From contig NW_019716264.1 in the NCBI RefSeq assembly GCF_900074925.1, forward strand, positions 799,498 to 863,497: 64,000 bases of DNA, given 5' to 3'. Positions within the stretch are counted from its first letter, which is position 1; every line of letters starts with the position of its first letter. The notes beneath the pieces were generated by a model, which did not search any database, was not told the DNA's origin, and worked only from the letters and a program-made list of their open reading frames with translations. This DNA is from Ramularia collo-cygni (taxonomy: Eukaryota; Ascomycota; Dothideomycetes; Mycosphaerellales; Mycosphaerellaceae). The translations under genes were made by a program, and so were the position numbers. Of the stretch, positions 54,342 through 64,000 are shown in pieces.

Positions 54342-55641
54342 ATGTCGTTCAAGGGAACTCCTGCAAAAGGAGGGAAGATCTTGGTTCTACCTGGAGACCA
54401 TGTTGGCCCAGAAGTCGTGGCTGAGGCTCTGAAGGTATTGGAGATTATCGAAGAGGCAACTGGTGTCAAGTTTGAAAAAGAATTCGATCTTTGTGGCGGT
54501 TGCTCGCTGGACAAGCATAAGGACTCCGTGACGGAAGAGGTACTACAGAAGTGCGAACAGGTAGATGCAGTCTTCTTTGGCAGTGCAGGAGGTCCAAAAT
54601 GGGGGACAGCGGTGCCTAATCCAGAGTCCGGTAAGAAACTAGAGGACAGGGCCTACGAATTCATTCGAGTCTGTCTCTGTTGTGGTTCATTAGGTCAATG
54701 CTGATCCTTTCTTCTCTCCATTCCAGGTCTACTGAGAATCAGGAAGAGGATGCAGGTAAATTAATTGAGATTTCCGGAATAGAAGCACTCGTGACTTACG
54801 TTCTGACTAGGTCTTCGCCAATCTACGCCCTTGCAAGTTTGCCTCGAAGACGATGATCGATTGGTCTCCCATCAAGCGTGAGATTANAGCGGGCGTCGAC
54901 TTCATGCTGATCAGAGAGAACTGCGGTGGTGCTTACTATGGCGAGNAGATTGAAAGAGAAGATTACGGCTGCGACCCATGGGAGTACTCTCGCCCAGAGA
55001 TTGAGCGTGTTGCACGCGTTGCTGGTGCTCTCGCAATGCAGCACGACCCTCCACTACCAGTGTGGAGCGCCGATAAAGCGAATGTCCTTGCAAACAGTCG
55101 AGTATGGCGCCGAGTGGTGACTGAAATCTTCGAGAAGGAATTTCCAAAGATCAAGCTACAACATCAGCTTGCCGACTCATTGGCAATGTTGCTCATCACG
55201 AAGCCCACCGCATTCAACGGTGTGATTGTAACAGACAACACCTTTGGTGACATTCTTTCTGACGAGAGCGGTGGCTTGACCGGTAGCCTTGGTCTCCTAC
55301 CTTCTGCTTCGGTAGCGGGTGCGCCTGGAACGAGTCTGGGACAGAATAAAGCCGGAGGCGTGATCGGTCTCTACGAGCCGGTCCATGGTTCAGCTCCTGA
55401 TATTTCAGGAAAGGGCCTCGCGAATCCGGTGGCCCAAATTTTGAGCCTGGCTATGATGCTGCGGCTGAGCTTCAACATGCATCGTGAGGCTGACATTGTG
55501 GAGGAAGCAGTCGCTAAAGTCCTGGATTCCAAGGCGGACGGTGGGTTGGAGATTCGCACCGGAGATCTCGGAGGCAGGGCAAACACGCGAGACATGAGCG
55601 AGGCCATCCAGGGCGAAGTTAGGCGTTTGCTCCGAGCGTAG
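54342..55641 (+). CDS. 3-isopropylmalate dehydrogenase, divergent LEU2 paralogue
   Basis: Three exons, 54342-54630, 54727-54755 (29 nt) and 54811-55641, give 382 aa. The family converts 3-isopropylmalate to 2-oxoisocaproate precursor with NAD+. Visible: ILVLPGDHVGPEVVAEALKV, GCSLDKHKDSVT, LLRIRKRMQVFANLRPCK across both introns, SRPEIERVARVAGALA, WSADKANVLANSRVWRRVV, VTDNTFGDILSDESG, GLLPSASVAGAPG, LYEPVHGSAPDISGKGLANP. Deviations from mainstream fungal Leu2 are FFGSAGGPKWGT where LLGAIGGP is usual, and IRENCGGAYYGE where RELxGGIYFG is usual. This suggests a paralogue (Leu2B-like) or an enzyme on a related malate-type acid. It lies 605 bp upstream of, and codirectional with, a CYP52-like P450. 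Two Ns in exon 3. Confidence 0.9.
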
Positions 55642-56246
55642 TCGTGTAGCATGCTGTGAATGAGATGATACAACAACTGATTGTTCAGGCCCTTTTACAT
55701 GTCTCGTACTATGTTGCAGGCTGATGATGGAGGAGGCCAGATGTTGATGGAAGCCGAATGCTGATCGTAGATTCATCCCTGTCGAGCTGGAACTCTAAAA
55801 AGACACGCTAGTTTACTCGACACTTCGGCTTCGGTCCAAGAATCGGACATCACAACACGCCTGAATTGACATCGCAAATGCCTCATCAACCTGTGTTTGC
55901 GGATCGCCCCCAAATGGCAGATTCTCCGTGCGAGGTCAACATGACATTGCAAATTCATGCTTTGAACGTGCAAAAGGGAGCAGCATGCGTGCGTCCGAGC
56001 CATGATTGTGAGGAAATCCCAATGGGAGTGTGTTCGGACGATTGATGATGATGCTCAACCTGGTCGGCAGCCATGACATGAATGAAGGTATTCCGTGCAA
56101 GGCTTGTGGAAGTCTCATGCTTTCCCTCGTCCGCTTTCTCTTTTACTCCCATATCACTTTTTCATCATTAAGATCACGGCACATTACTACCAGCAACCGC
56201 CCTGCCACCTCAGCGTCGAGTCCGAACATCCAGCAGGATACTGGTC
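55642..56246. other. Intergenic region upstream of the P450 gene
   Basis: 605 bp holding the terminator of the leu2-like gene and the promoter of the P450. No gene seen. Confidence 0.5.
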
Positions 56247-58055
56247 ATGGCAGTTTTTTCCGGTCTCCCGGCCACGGCCCAGATTCTCATCGGTCTGCTA
56301 TTTGCCTACGCCTTGTACAGCATCACAGCATCGATAACACTATGGCGTCGACGACAAGCGATCAAAAGCGAAAGGGGCTGCCAGTCAGTGCCATGGGCTG
56401 CTAACCAAGTAGATCACATCTTTGGGATAGACCTTTTCCTCAAGACCGTCAAAGCTGTGAAGAACCACACTATGCTGGCAACAGTACAACAAGCGTTCCT
56501 TACCACGGATGTCAAAACTATGCAATTTGTTACGCTGGGTGTGCACATGTTTAGGACCATCGAGCCTGAGAACCTCAAGACCATCCAGGCCATCGATCAT
56601 GCCAAATGGGGTCTTCCGGCGAACAGGAAGGCTGGTATGCTCAACATACACTATAGCTGATGCGTGCTGACACTCTGACAATTGCAGCTATTGCGCCGCT
56701 TTTCGGCAAAGGTAGATTGAGGCTTAATGCATGTCCATTACTCGGCCTCTGACTAGCATAGGCATCTTTACAAACGACGGTGCTGCTTGGCAGCATTCAA
56801 GAGACATGCTCCGCCCCAACTTCGTGCGGAGCCAAGTGGGAGATGTACTCACCTTCGAGAAGCACGTCTCGCCGCTCATCAAAACCATTCAAGAATCGCC
56901 CAGTGAGGATCTCTCTGAGCTATTCTTTCTCCTCAGCATGGACAGCGCGACAGTATGGTGTTTGATCCGCCCCCTTGAATTGCGACGAATGCTCACGTAT
57001 GTTCAGGAGTTCCTATTCGGGCAGTCCACCGATTCGCTTTCGAAGAACTCGGAACAGCGCGCTGGCGGCTTTGGAGAAGCGTTTGATCAGGCACAGAAAC
57101 TTGTTTCACATCACGCTCGATTTGGAAAGCTCACAAGACTGTTTCCAGCGGACAAACGCTTCAAGCAGAGCGTTGGGATCATCAACGACTTTGTTGACAA
57201 GTTCGTGATCAAGGCTCTTGATGCAAAATCCCAATCTGACAGCGAAAAACCTGCAAGTGAGAATGGTCGATATGTCTTCATCGATGAGCTTGTCCGACAG
57301 ACGAACGATCCGGTCGTCATCAGAAGCGAGCTCCTTAACGTTCTACTTGCTGGCCGTGACACGACCGCATCACTCCTAACTAACGTCTTCTTCACCATCT
57401 CCCAGCGACCTGAAATTTGGCAGAGACTTCAAGCAGATGTTCAGCAGCTCAACGGCGCACTGCCAACATTCGAACAGCTCAAAGATCTGAAGTACGTCAA
57501 GGCTGTGCTCAATGAGTCGCTTCGATGCCATCCAATCGTGCCCATCAACTCCCGTCAAGCTCTCGAGGACACCATTCTTCCACTCGGTGGCGGACCCGAT
57601 GGGAAATCGCCATTCTTCGCTAAGAAGGGCTCGATCGTATCGTGGAATCTGTATGTCATGCATCGACGAAAGGATCTTTATGGCGAAGATGCGGAAGAGT
57701 TCAAACCAGAACGCTGGCTAGACAACGCAGAAACTGGACAGAAGGGCATTCGGCCTACCTGGGAGTACTTGGTGGGTTTTCATGCGGAAGCTCTCCTGTC
57801 ACTTCACAGGATAAGCAGATGCGCTGCTTTCCGTTCAATTCGCTGACACGNTCTTGACAGCCCTTTAATGGAGGAGCACGCATATGCATCGGACAGCAAT
57901 TTGGTTTGGCAGAGGCTTCGTACACCGTCGTACGACTGTGCCAGGCGTTTAGCGGCATCAAATGCAACGCTCCAGGACCTTGGATAGAGAACGTCAACCT
58001 GACTTGTATGAACCTGAGTGGAGCAAAGGTCACATTGACGCCCCGCGCGATTTGA
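56247..58055 (+). CDS. Cytochrome P450, CYP52-like (fatty acid/alkane hydroxylase type)
   Basis: Five exons, 56247-56634, 56688-56711 (24 nt), 56762-56952, 57007-57771 and 57861-58055, give 520 aa. An N-terminal membrane anchor (ATAQILIGLLFAYALYSI) is followed by WGLPANRKAAIAPLFGKG joined across introns. Intron 3 (54 nt, stop-free and in frame) separates MDSAT from EFLFGQS, matching the usual DSATEFLFG of CYP52. Helix I is LLAGRDTTASLL, helix K ESLR, then FKPERW, and the heme Cys lies in PFNGGARICIGQQFGLAEAS, restored by the last splice. The enzyme would sit in the ER and use NADPH-P450 reductase. CYP52/CYP539-type enzymes omega-hydroxylate fatty acids or alkanes; CYP52-type members also act on metabolites. 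Convergent with the reductase gene, 140 bp apart. One N in the last intron. Confidence 0.92.
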
Positions 58056-58195
58056 TCTCTGGGTGTCTGGCGATTTCACAAAGACCTGNATCCTTGTATC
58101 TAGGTCAACCTTTGGAACTGATGGATACAATCAATCAGCACCTCTGCCGTGCCATTGGATCTCTACTTGCACGTTTTTACAAAGGCTCGAGTGTT

Positions 58196-59553
58196 CTACA
58201 ACTTCGCTCGCGACGTCTGCGGTGCGGGTGCCTTGACCTCGACCAACAGTTTGCCTACACTTGTCAGCAAATTTTTCCGGCGTTTCGAACGGAGTTGACT
58301 CACCAGTGTTGGCACCCTCGTACAACGCCTTTAAGGCTTCCGGCATCTTGGTGATGCCACCCTTAATGACAGTTTCCAGACGCTTGATCTTGCCTTCGGC
58401 CAGCCACTGTGCAAGCTCTCTTATCGCTTGCGGGTATTGCTTCTCGTAGTCGAATACAATGAATCCTTCCATTCTGATTCTCATGCTCACAATCATGAGG
58501 TAGTTCTTGGGTCCCTGTCGAGTCGTTAGTACGACGGTCTCAAAAAAGAGATTTCAATCCCTTACCTGTGCGTTCTTGGTGTTGTATCTAAGCAACAGAA
58601 GTCAGCAGGCAAGAATGAAGAATAGAGCGTGAAGAATACTCACTGAGAAATACCGCCGCACATCACGAATCTATCATCCAGAGGTCAGCCAAGCCCGCCT
58701 AGAGACAACACCACGAACATACCTGGAATGTTCCTTCGCCCTTGAAAGAGCGAGATCCAAGACCTCTCCTCCGACATTGTCGAAGAAGACATCAATGAGT
58801 TGCTTCGTAGCTGCTCGGAACTTCTTGGCGAAGTCCTTGTCCTTGTAGTTCAAAGCATTGTCAAACCCGAGCTCCTCAACGAGCCACTTGCACTTGTCAT
58901 CGCTACCTGCAATGCCAACAACAGTCGCTCCCTTGAGTTTCGCGATTTGACCGACGACGCTACCCGTGGCACCAGCAGCTCCTGAAACTACCACGAAGTC
59001 GCCCGCCTTAACTTTGCCGACATCGATGATGCCAAAGTAGGCCTGAATCCGTATCAGCAGCGAAGATTTTGGGGGCAATCTTCAATACTTACCGTCAGAC
59101 CAGTCATCCCAAGTACGCCGAGCGAGTCTGTCAATGTTCCGTTCGAAGGAAGGTCCAGCTTCTCCACCAAATTGTCCTTCAAAACAGCCACTTCGCTCCA
59201 TCCACTTCGAACAAGTCGTTAGCCACACGCCTTGGTCTTCCATGATTCGCATCGACCTACGACATAGCAGAAACAGTTTCTCCCTTCTTGAATTTGGAGC
59301 TCTTACTCGCAACAATAGTCCCCACGCCATTGCCTCGCATAACAGCACCAATCTTAACCGGAGGAATGTAAGATCTTGTGTCATTCAGCCATCCCCGCAT
59401 AGCAGGATCCAATGAAAGGTAATTTGACTGGAATATGACTTCTCCATTCTGCAGTTCATGTTCCGAAGGCAGTTTATGCTCTTTGACCTCAAAGGTGTCT
59501 TGCTCAATGTGGTCCCGAGGCCGGTTGGCGAGATGAACTGATTTGTAAGACAT
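58196..59553 (-). CDS. NADP-dependent medium-chain reductase (alkenal/prostaglandin reductase type)
   Basis: Seven exons, 59553-59261, 59204-59093, 59042-58723, 58670-58644, 58587-58566, 58514-58304 and 58254-58196, join in frame to 347 aa. It is a zinc-free MDR of the leukotriene B4 dehydrogenase/PTGR type: LSLDPAMRGWLNDTRSYIPP near the N-terminus, then GWSEVAVL and LGVLGMTGLTAYFGI (across introns), the nucleotide-binding SGAAGATGSVVGQIAKLKG, DVFFDNVGGEVLD, RFVMCGGISQYN over three short exons, and a C-terminal GKLLVEVKAPAP tail. Such enzymes reduce the alpha,beta double bond of enals and enones using NADPH. No signal for zinc binding. Start at 59553 (MSYKSVHLANRPRDH); an upstream in-frame ATG at 59604 is possible. 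Its 3' end faces the P450 gene. Exons 4 and 5 (27 and 22 nt) are micro-exons inferred from frame and motif. Confidence 0.9.
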
Positions 59554-60311
59554 GGTTCTGGGAACTAAATGTTCTATATTCTGGGGAAAGATGCACGTGG
59601 GCATGAAGGTGGGGACGAAGATGATGTTATATGGTGAGATCTCTATACGGGCGTAGTCGATCTTGCAAACGCCGGAGCTAGGAGGTACTTCCTATTCGGT
59701 ATCTGCAGGCGTATAATAAAGATTGAAGGTGGAACCTCGCATCGCTTGCTCATCATTTGTTGGTACATATCCCTGGATACCAGCGAGATCTTCTGTTTGT
59801 GATTCCTACACAAAACTGGTCATTTGACCCGAGCTTTGGTTGATAGATATTGAATAAACAGCCCTCTAACATAGATCTATCCAGCGGGAGATCGGGCGTA
59901 AGCTGTCTAGCGAGTCGTCGCAAAGCTATATTGTTCATCACGCTATGCCTCAACACCCGCGGAATACGCCAGCGATTTGGAAATTGCCAACAGTATATGG
60001 TCGGCTGACCGCAACATCGAAAGTCGATCGTCAGCATCCAGCAACGACGATTCCCACTACCCCAACCCTAACCCTATGAGCACATCACACGCTTGACTCG
60101 AGTACCACAACTGTCCGACAATGTTGCATCTTCGAAACTTGTTCCATTGATAATAAGCAAATCGCTACGCTAACGTAAACATTTCTCATTTCCATCGACC
60201 TCGCCGCCCAAATGGAAGCTCGTCTGATAGTGGTGCCATCAGGGATGGCCAGGCCGATCGTATTTCAGCAGCTTCTGCACACGTACCATCCCATGGGATA
60301 CTGCTGTACTC
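59554..60311. other. Intergenic region with a short telomere-like motif
   Basis: 758 bp between the reductase start and the cyclophilin stop. Near 60062-60076 the plus strand reads CCAACCCTAACCCTA, two imperfect copies of the CCCTAA telomere unit. No gene seen. Confidence 0.5.
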
Positions 60312-61430
60312 TCAAACAAAGGCCTTGGAGTATGCCTTTCGCTCCTTCAACTTGCGCTCAGCCGCAGCCTTCTTCACCGCGGCGAGCTCGTTCTTGACTC
60401 CAGCGTCGTTTGGCACAAGCTTAGCCGCCTCCTCCAGACACTGCAACGCACCCTCCTCATCCTTCGATCCCTTCAAAGCTGCGCCCTTACGGAACAACGC
60501 CTTGCCCTTGTCCGCGTCCGAGATGCCCTCCACAACAATCGCCTTCTCCGCCGATTGATACGACGCCTCGAAGCGGTTCAATTTGAACTGCAGTAACGAG
60601 CTGTTGGAGTGGAGCGAGAACTTGAGCTTGGAAAGCTGTGCTCCCAACTCCGGTGGATCGTTGTCCAGTGGCACAGGGTACTCGTGGAGATAACGCAGGG
60701 CTTTCTGGTACTTGCTCAGTCCAAGCTCAATGTCACCTCCCTTGAACGCTGTGTTTCCCATTGTCTTCAAATCCTCCACGATTGCCACGATCTCGGTCCC
60801 CTTCCACTCCGCGTCCTGTGACTTTTGGTCTTCGGGAAAGTCCTCGTACGCATCGCCCGTAGCGTCTGGCTGCTTCTTAGTGAACTCTGCAAGGTCTTCA
60901 GTTGCCGGCAAGACACCACAGTCTTCGATGACAACGTCCTTGTCTGGTTTGTCGTCGGTGACCGGCGTGTTCTCAACCTGCCGAATGATGCTCTTGCCAG
61001 AAACCACCTCTCCAAACACCACGTGTTTGCCGTCCAAGTGTGGTGTTGCTACTGTGGTGACGAAAAACTGGCTACCGTTGGTGGCAGGCCCAGCGTTCGC
61101 CATTGACAGGAGGAATGGCTTCTCATGCTTGATCTGAAAGTTCTCGTCCTCAAACTTCTCGCCATAGATGCTCTCTCCGCCGGTGCCGTTGTGTGCAGTG
61201 AAGTCTCCTCCCTGGATCATGAAGCCCTTGATGACGCGATGAAAGGTGGATTCCTTGTAATGTAGAGGCTTGCCGGACTTGCCCTTGCCCTCTTCGCCAG
61301 TGCATAGAGCGCGGAAGTTCTTTGCGGTCTTAGGTACGATATCATCGTACAGCTCGAAAACGACCTTGCCCAACGCATCGCCGCCAATGGAGATTTCGAA
61401 CCAGACACGACTGCGATTTGAGGAGGCCAT
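60312..61430 (-). CDS. CPR6: Cyclophilin-40, peptidyl-prolyl isomerase with TPR domain
   Basis: Intronless, 372 aa from the ATG at 61430 (MASSNRSRVWFEISIGG). The N-terminal cyclophilin domain has VVFELYDDIVPKTAKNFRAL, FHRVIKGFMIQGGDFT with the catalytic Arg and Gln, NGTGGESIYGEKF, MANAGPATNGSQFFVTT and LDGKHVVFGEV; the Trp that helps bind cyclosporin is replaced by His (HLDGKH), as in other Cyp40s. A linker leads to three TPR repeats (TAFKGGDIELGLSKYQKALR, LLQFKLNRFEASYQSAEKAI, GAALKGSKDEEGALQCLEEA) ending in a basic charged tail. It is an Hsp90 co-chaperone in the cytosol, like yeast Cpr6/Cpr7. A heat-shock element about 110 bp upstream suits Hsf1 control. Confidence 0.96.
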   Translation of the reverse strand: MASSNRSRVWFEISIGGDALGKVVFELYDDIVPKTAKNFRALCTGEEGKGKSGKPLHYKESTFHRVIKGFMIQGGDFTAHNGTGGESIYGEKFEDENFQIKHEKPFLLSMANAGPATNGSQFFVTTVATPHLDGKHVVFGEVVSGKSIIRQVENTPVTDDKPDKDVVIEDCGVLPATEDLAEFTKKQPDATGDAYEDFPEDQKSQDAEWKGTEIVAIVEDLKTMGNTAFKGGDIELGLSKYQKALRYLHEYPVPLDNDPPELGAQLSKLKFSLHSNSSLLQFKLNRFEASYQSAEKAIVVEGISDADKGKALFRKGAALKGSKDEEGALQCLEEAAKLVPNDAGVKNELAAVKKAAAERKLKERKAYSKAFV

Positions 61431-61948
61431 GGTGATGTGTGTCGGAATTGGGTGTGGTAAGAAATTAGTCGTGAGAGATTCTCTACGAGAGCAGTGAAGT
61501 AACGAAACAGAGAGCTCTTCTATTTGCTCCATTGGATCTTTCTAGAAGCTTTGCGTAACTTCAGGGCAAACTTTGCCCCACCAACGGCGATCAACTCCAA
61601 ATACATGGGTTGTGCATGTGAAATGTACACATTGATCCATTTATATGTGGGACCATCATCACCACAAGGGTATATTCACATGTGCACTGGCTCGACTTTG
61701 GGAGGAGTACGGTCAACANTCTTTGCAATGCTAAAGTATAATCAACATCAAAATCAGGATCATGCTACTTCCCTGCAACTGTCAGGATAAGCTATAGAAT
61801 ATACCACTGCCTTCTATGCATACGCCTCTCCACCCAATGAACTCAGGAATCCATCTCGTAGGTTGAGTGCAACTGCCATCATCTTGCCAGGTGAAATCAG
61901 GGTCGAGTTCCGGTCAGCCCGCGGTAGGGTCTTGATCTTCCTCCGCGA
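61431..61948. other. Intergenic region, cyclophilin-40 promoter and trehalase 3' flank
   Basis: 518 bp. Contains the heat-shock element listed separately and a CATGTGAAAT sequence at 61615-61624. No gene seen. Confidence 0.5.
61540..61552. promoter_or_regulatory. Heat-shock element upstream of cyclophilin-40
   Basis: TTCTAGAAGCTTT: a perfect TTCnnGAA inverted pair followed at the right spacing by a third, imperfect TTT half-site (consensus TTC). It lies about 110 bp upstream of the start codon of an Hsp90 co-chaperone. Yeast CPR6 is known to respond to Hsf1. The match is seen; binding is inference. Confidence 0.5.
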
Positions 61949-64000
61949 TCAGTGATGCTCCTCCTTGGGTGCCTGAGAGTGCGACGCTTCTGCGTGGGTA
62001 TCGTGCTGGTCAATCGCTTTGACCTTGGGCAAGTTCCCCATACCGNGATTCACATCGTTGTGATGAGGGTGTTGCGGATCGGCCTGTTCCATGTTAGTCA
62101 ACACGCCGAGAGCTGATGTCGAGCATTGCCTTCTGACCTTAAGGGGGTCGTTCGAATAATGCACAGGCGCCTGATGATTTTCAGTGAGGGCAGAAACTCC
62201 GCTCGGCTCTGGCTTGCTGGCGACGTGAGGTTCACCTGCACCTTCACCTTCGCCGTCCGTCATTCTTTTGAACGTGTCCCAACTGGTAACAGCGCCAAGT
62301 GCACGTTTCATGTGNGCGTTCACAATCTGAAGTCCGTAGACGTAAGAAGCGTTGACCCATCCGAAGCTATGACATGATGTTAGCGAGATACTTGTAGGTA
62401 GCAGAATAAAGGAATGCTCACCCTTCCGTTGCAACGCCCTTGAAGTCGCTGCCTTGATTACCATACTCGGCAGTCACCTTGTGGGGATCGACCTGCCGCG
62501 TCACATCGTACTTCTCCACTACGACACCATTGAAGTCGACAAATGCCTTGGTGACCATGTACACCCATCGGTAGGCCAGCCTCTGTGCTTCTTCTTCGAA
62601 CCCATAACGGAGCATACCAGTCCAGGCGAGGATCTGTTGCGGAGCCCAACCGAATGGGTAGTCCCATTGGCGATTTGGACGGGACAGACCGACAGCTCCT
62701 CGGCTCTTTTCAGTGCCGCTGACCAGGCCGCCATGAACTTCGAATAGTGGGAGAGCATATGTCATCATATTCTGTGCCTGTTGAGGCGTCGCAACGCCAG
62801 CCCACATGGCCCAGAAAGTGGTAGCGCTTTCGTATCCAGTCTGCTCCTCCTTGCGGGTATTGTAGTCGACAAACATGTTCTTTTCCTTACTCCACATGAG
62901 CTTTTCCATGGTCTGGCGGCGCTTCTTGGCGCGTCGATCCCATGTCGAAGAAACCTCAAAGTCCGCCTTACCCTTCACGCGCCATTCCTTTGGAACATCG
63001 AGGTGATCTCCGAAGAACGCGCGGATTATGCGCGCAATATCGGCTTCGTATTTGTACAGCAGAGAGTTCAGATCAACCGTAGCGAGATCGGCACTAACCT
63101 TCTCCAAACGATACGATGTGTCGTGACCGGATTCGCGGACGGAACGGTCGTGCTTGAAGTACTCGTCCAGCTCTGGTTCGAAGACATGGCCAAAGTTGTA
63201 CGCGTGCACAAATTCTTCGAACGACATGCCGTGCTTCTTGGCGTATGGCGTGAGAACGTTCAAGAAGTGCGTTGCCTCCGTCTCAGGCGGTACACCAATA
63301 CCACCTGGAACATAGCGAGACAGACCAGACTTTTCGTGGAGTCTTGGCAACGACGTCCATGTGCCGTAATAGTCCTTGATGGCGGCAAGGGTGGCTTCGC
63401 GGAGGAACTCAAGGCTCCCAGGTTTGTGCTTGATGCGATCGTAGACTNGGAGAGCCATGTCGGTCAGGAAGGGCGGTTGTGATCGACGGAGATAGTAGGT
63501 GCGGTTGGCGTTCAGGATTTTGCCATAGTGACGAATGCAGAAGCAGAAGTGCTTGACCATGGACTCGCAAATGTCTGGCTTGTCATTGATGAGGAGACCT
63601 AGGGTCTCCATGTAGCTGTCCCATCCGTAGAGTTCGTTGAAGCGGCCACCGGGCACGACAAAAGGCAGTCCACGGAAATCTGGCTCGCCGCTCGGAGTGT
63701 CTGCAATCCGTTCCATGGCGATAGCAAGCAGGCCAGGCGCATTGTTGAGATCGCGCACATACTCGTCATCGTCTTCACCGCCTTCCTTCAGCCACAGCAC
63801 CTCTAGTCTCATATCTGGATGTTCCCGGGCAATTCGAGTGTAGTATGCATGCTGTTCCGGAGCGCCGCGAGGAACATAGATTCGCGGTCTTGGATCTGCG
63901 GTCCAGTCTTTAGTATCCAGACCCACCTTCTGAATGTTGGTGCCATCGATGCGCCTGGTAAGATTTCCCCAGAACGAGTCCTTGATGAGACGAGCCAATC
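61949..64000 (-). CDS. NTH1: Neutral trehalase (cytosolic, GH37), 5' end outside the window
   Basis: Partial: the gene enters from the right edge. Exons seen are (64000)-62422 and 62366-61949, joined at GVATEG and FGWVNASYVYGL. The first trehalase signature is PGGRFNELYGWDSYMETLGL at about residue 118 of the visible part, the second QWDYPFGWAPQQI. Other features are HYGKILNANRTYYLRRSQPP, YVPGGIGVPPETEATHF, and DYNTRKEEQTGYESATTFWA. It hydrolyses trehalose to two glucose in the cytosol, mainly during recovery from stress and spore germination. The Ca2+-binding N-terminus and PKA phosphosites of neutral trehalases lie outside. The last exon encodes a polar His/Pro tail (QHPHHNDVN, QAPKEEHH). 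A 54-nt stop-free stretch at about 62141-62088 with a CTAAC branch and CAG acceptor may be one more intron. Three Ns inside. Confidence 0.95.

Noticed and set aside
1..64000. tRNA genes, rRNA, CRISPR arrays, transposon ends
   Set aside because: Intergenic sequence was read for B-box-like GGTTCGANNCC, regularly spaced repeats and terminal repeats; none was convincing.

Overview
This is a gene-dense stretch of a filamentous ascomycete nuclear chromosome. Short spliceosomal introns (about 50-65 nt, GTRAGT donors, CTRAC-like branch points, YAG acceptors) interrupt most genes on both strands, and the gene families are typical of Pezizomycotina. The mix (a small F-box-like protein of a kind common in Mycosphaerellaceae, a CYP52-like P450, a secreted choice-of-anchor-B protein) points to Dothideomycetes, probably Mycosphaerellales. 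That placement is inference. I resolve 27 protein genes and one clear pseudogene. No rRNA, tRNA, CRISPR array or intact transposon was recognised. About 47 isolated single N bases are scattered through the window.

Layout. 2.1-8.1 kb: a single-pass membrane protein, an SDR oxidoreductase and an unknown Ser/Arg-rich protein. 8.6-16 kb: cobalamin-independent methionine synthase (met6, minus), a 2 kb intergenic region, an inositol-type sugar transporter (plus) and a GH76 mannanase-like secreted enzyme (minus). 16.3-25.2 kb: RAV1 of the V-ATPase assembly complex, a metallo-beta-lactamase-fold protein divergent from a polyol (L-arabinitol-type) dehydrogenase, and bleomycin hydrolase. 26-33 kb: a SET-domain protein, an F-box-like protein, a ten-exon LovD/EstB-type serine hydrolase and a DHA1-type MFS transporter. 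33-35.8 kb: a gene-poor stretch with possible coding remnants. 35.8-46.7 kb: a secreted choice-of-anchor-B protein, an atypical Rho-like GTPase divergent from a PRPP synthetase with an internal insert, CDC45, and a YFL054C-like aquaglyceroporin. 47.3-59.6 kb: a secreted Thr-rich protein, a secreted glycosidase-like protein, a DHA2 MFS pseudogene, a GNAT acetyltransferase, a divergent 3-isopropylmalate dehydrogenase, a CYP52-like P450 and an NADP-dependent medium-chain reductase. 60.3-64 kb: cyclophilin-40 and the 3' two-thirds or so of neutral trehalase, which runs off the right edge.

Most of the window is conserved housekeeping (methionine, PRPP, replication, chaperone, vacuolar ATPase, trehalose). 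The accessory-looking parts are 28.9-35.8 kb (LovD-like enzyme plus drug-type transporter, then decayed sequence) and 50.4-59.6 kb (secreted enzyme, dead transporter, acetyltransferase, leucine-type dehydrogenase, P450, reductase). The latter could be a small metabolic neighbourhood without a backbone synthase. The strongest regulatory signals are three TTCACATG octamers upstream of the inositol-type transporter and a heat-shock element upstream of cyclophilin-40. No wholly new system stands out. The best leads are the atypical Rho GTPase, the RAV1 tail motif repeat, the octamer cluster and the leu2-like/CYP52/reductase neighbourhood.
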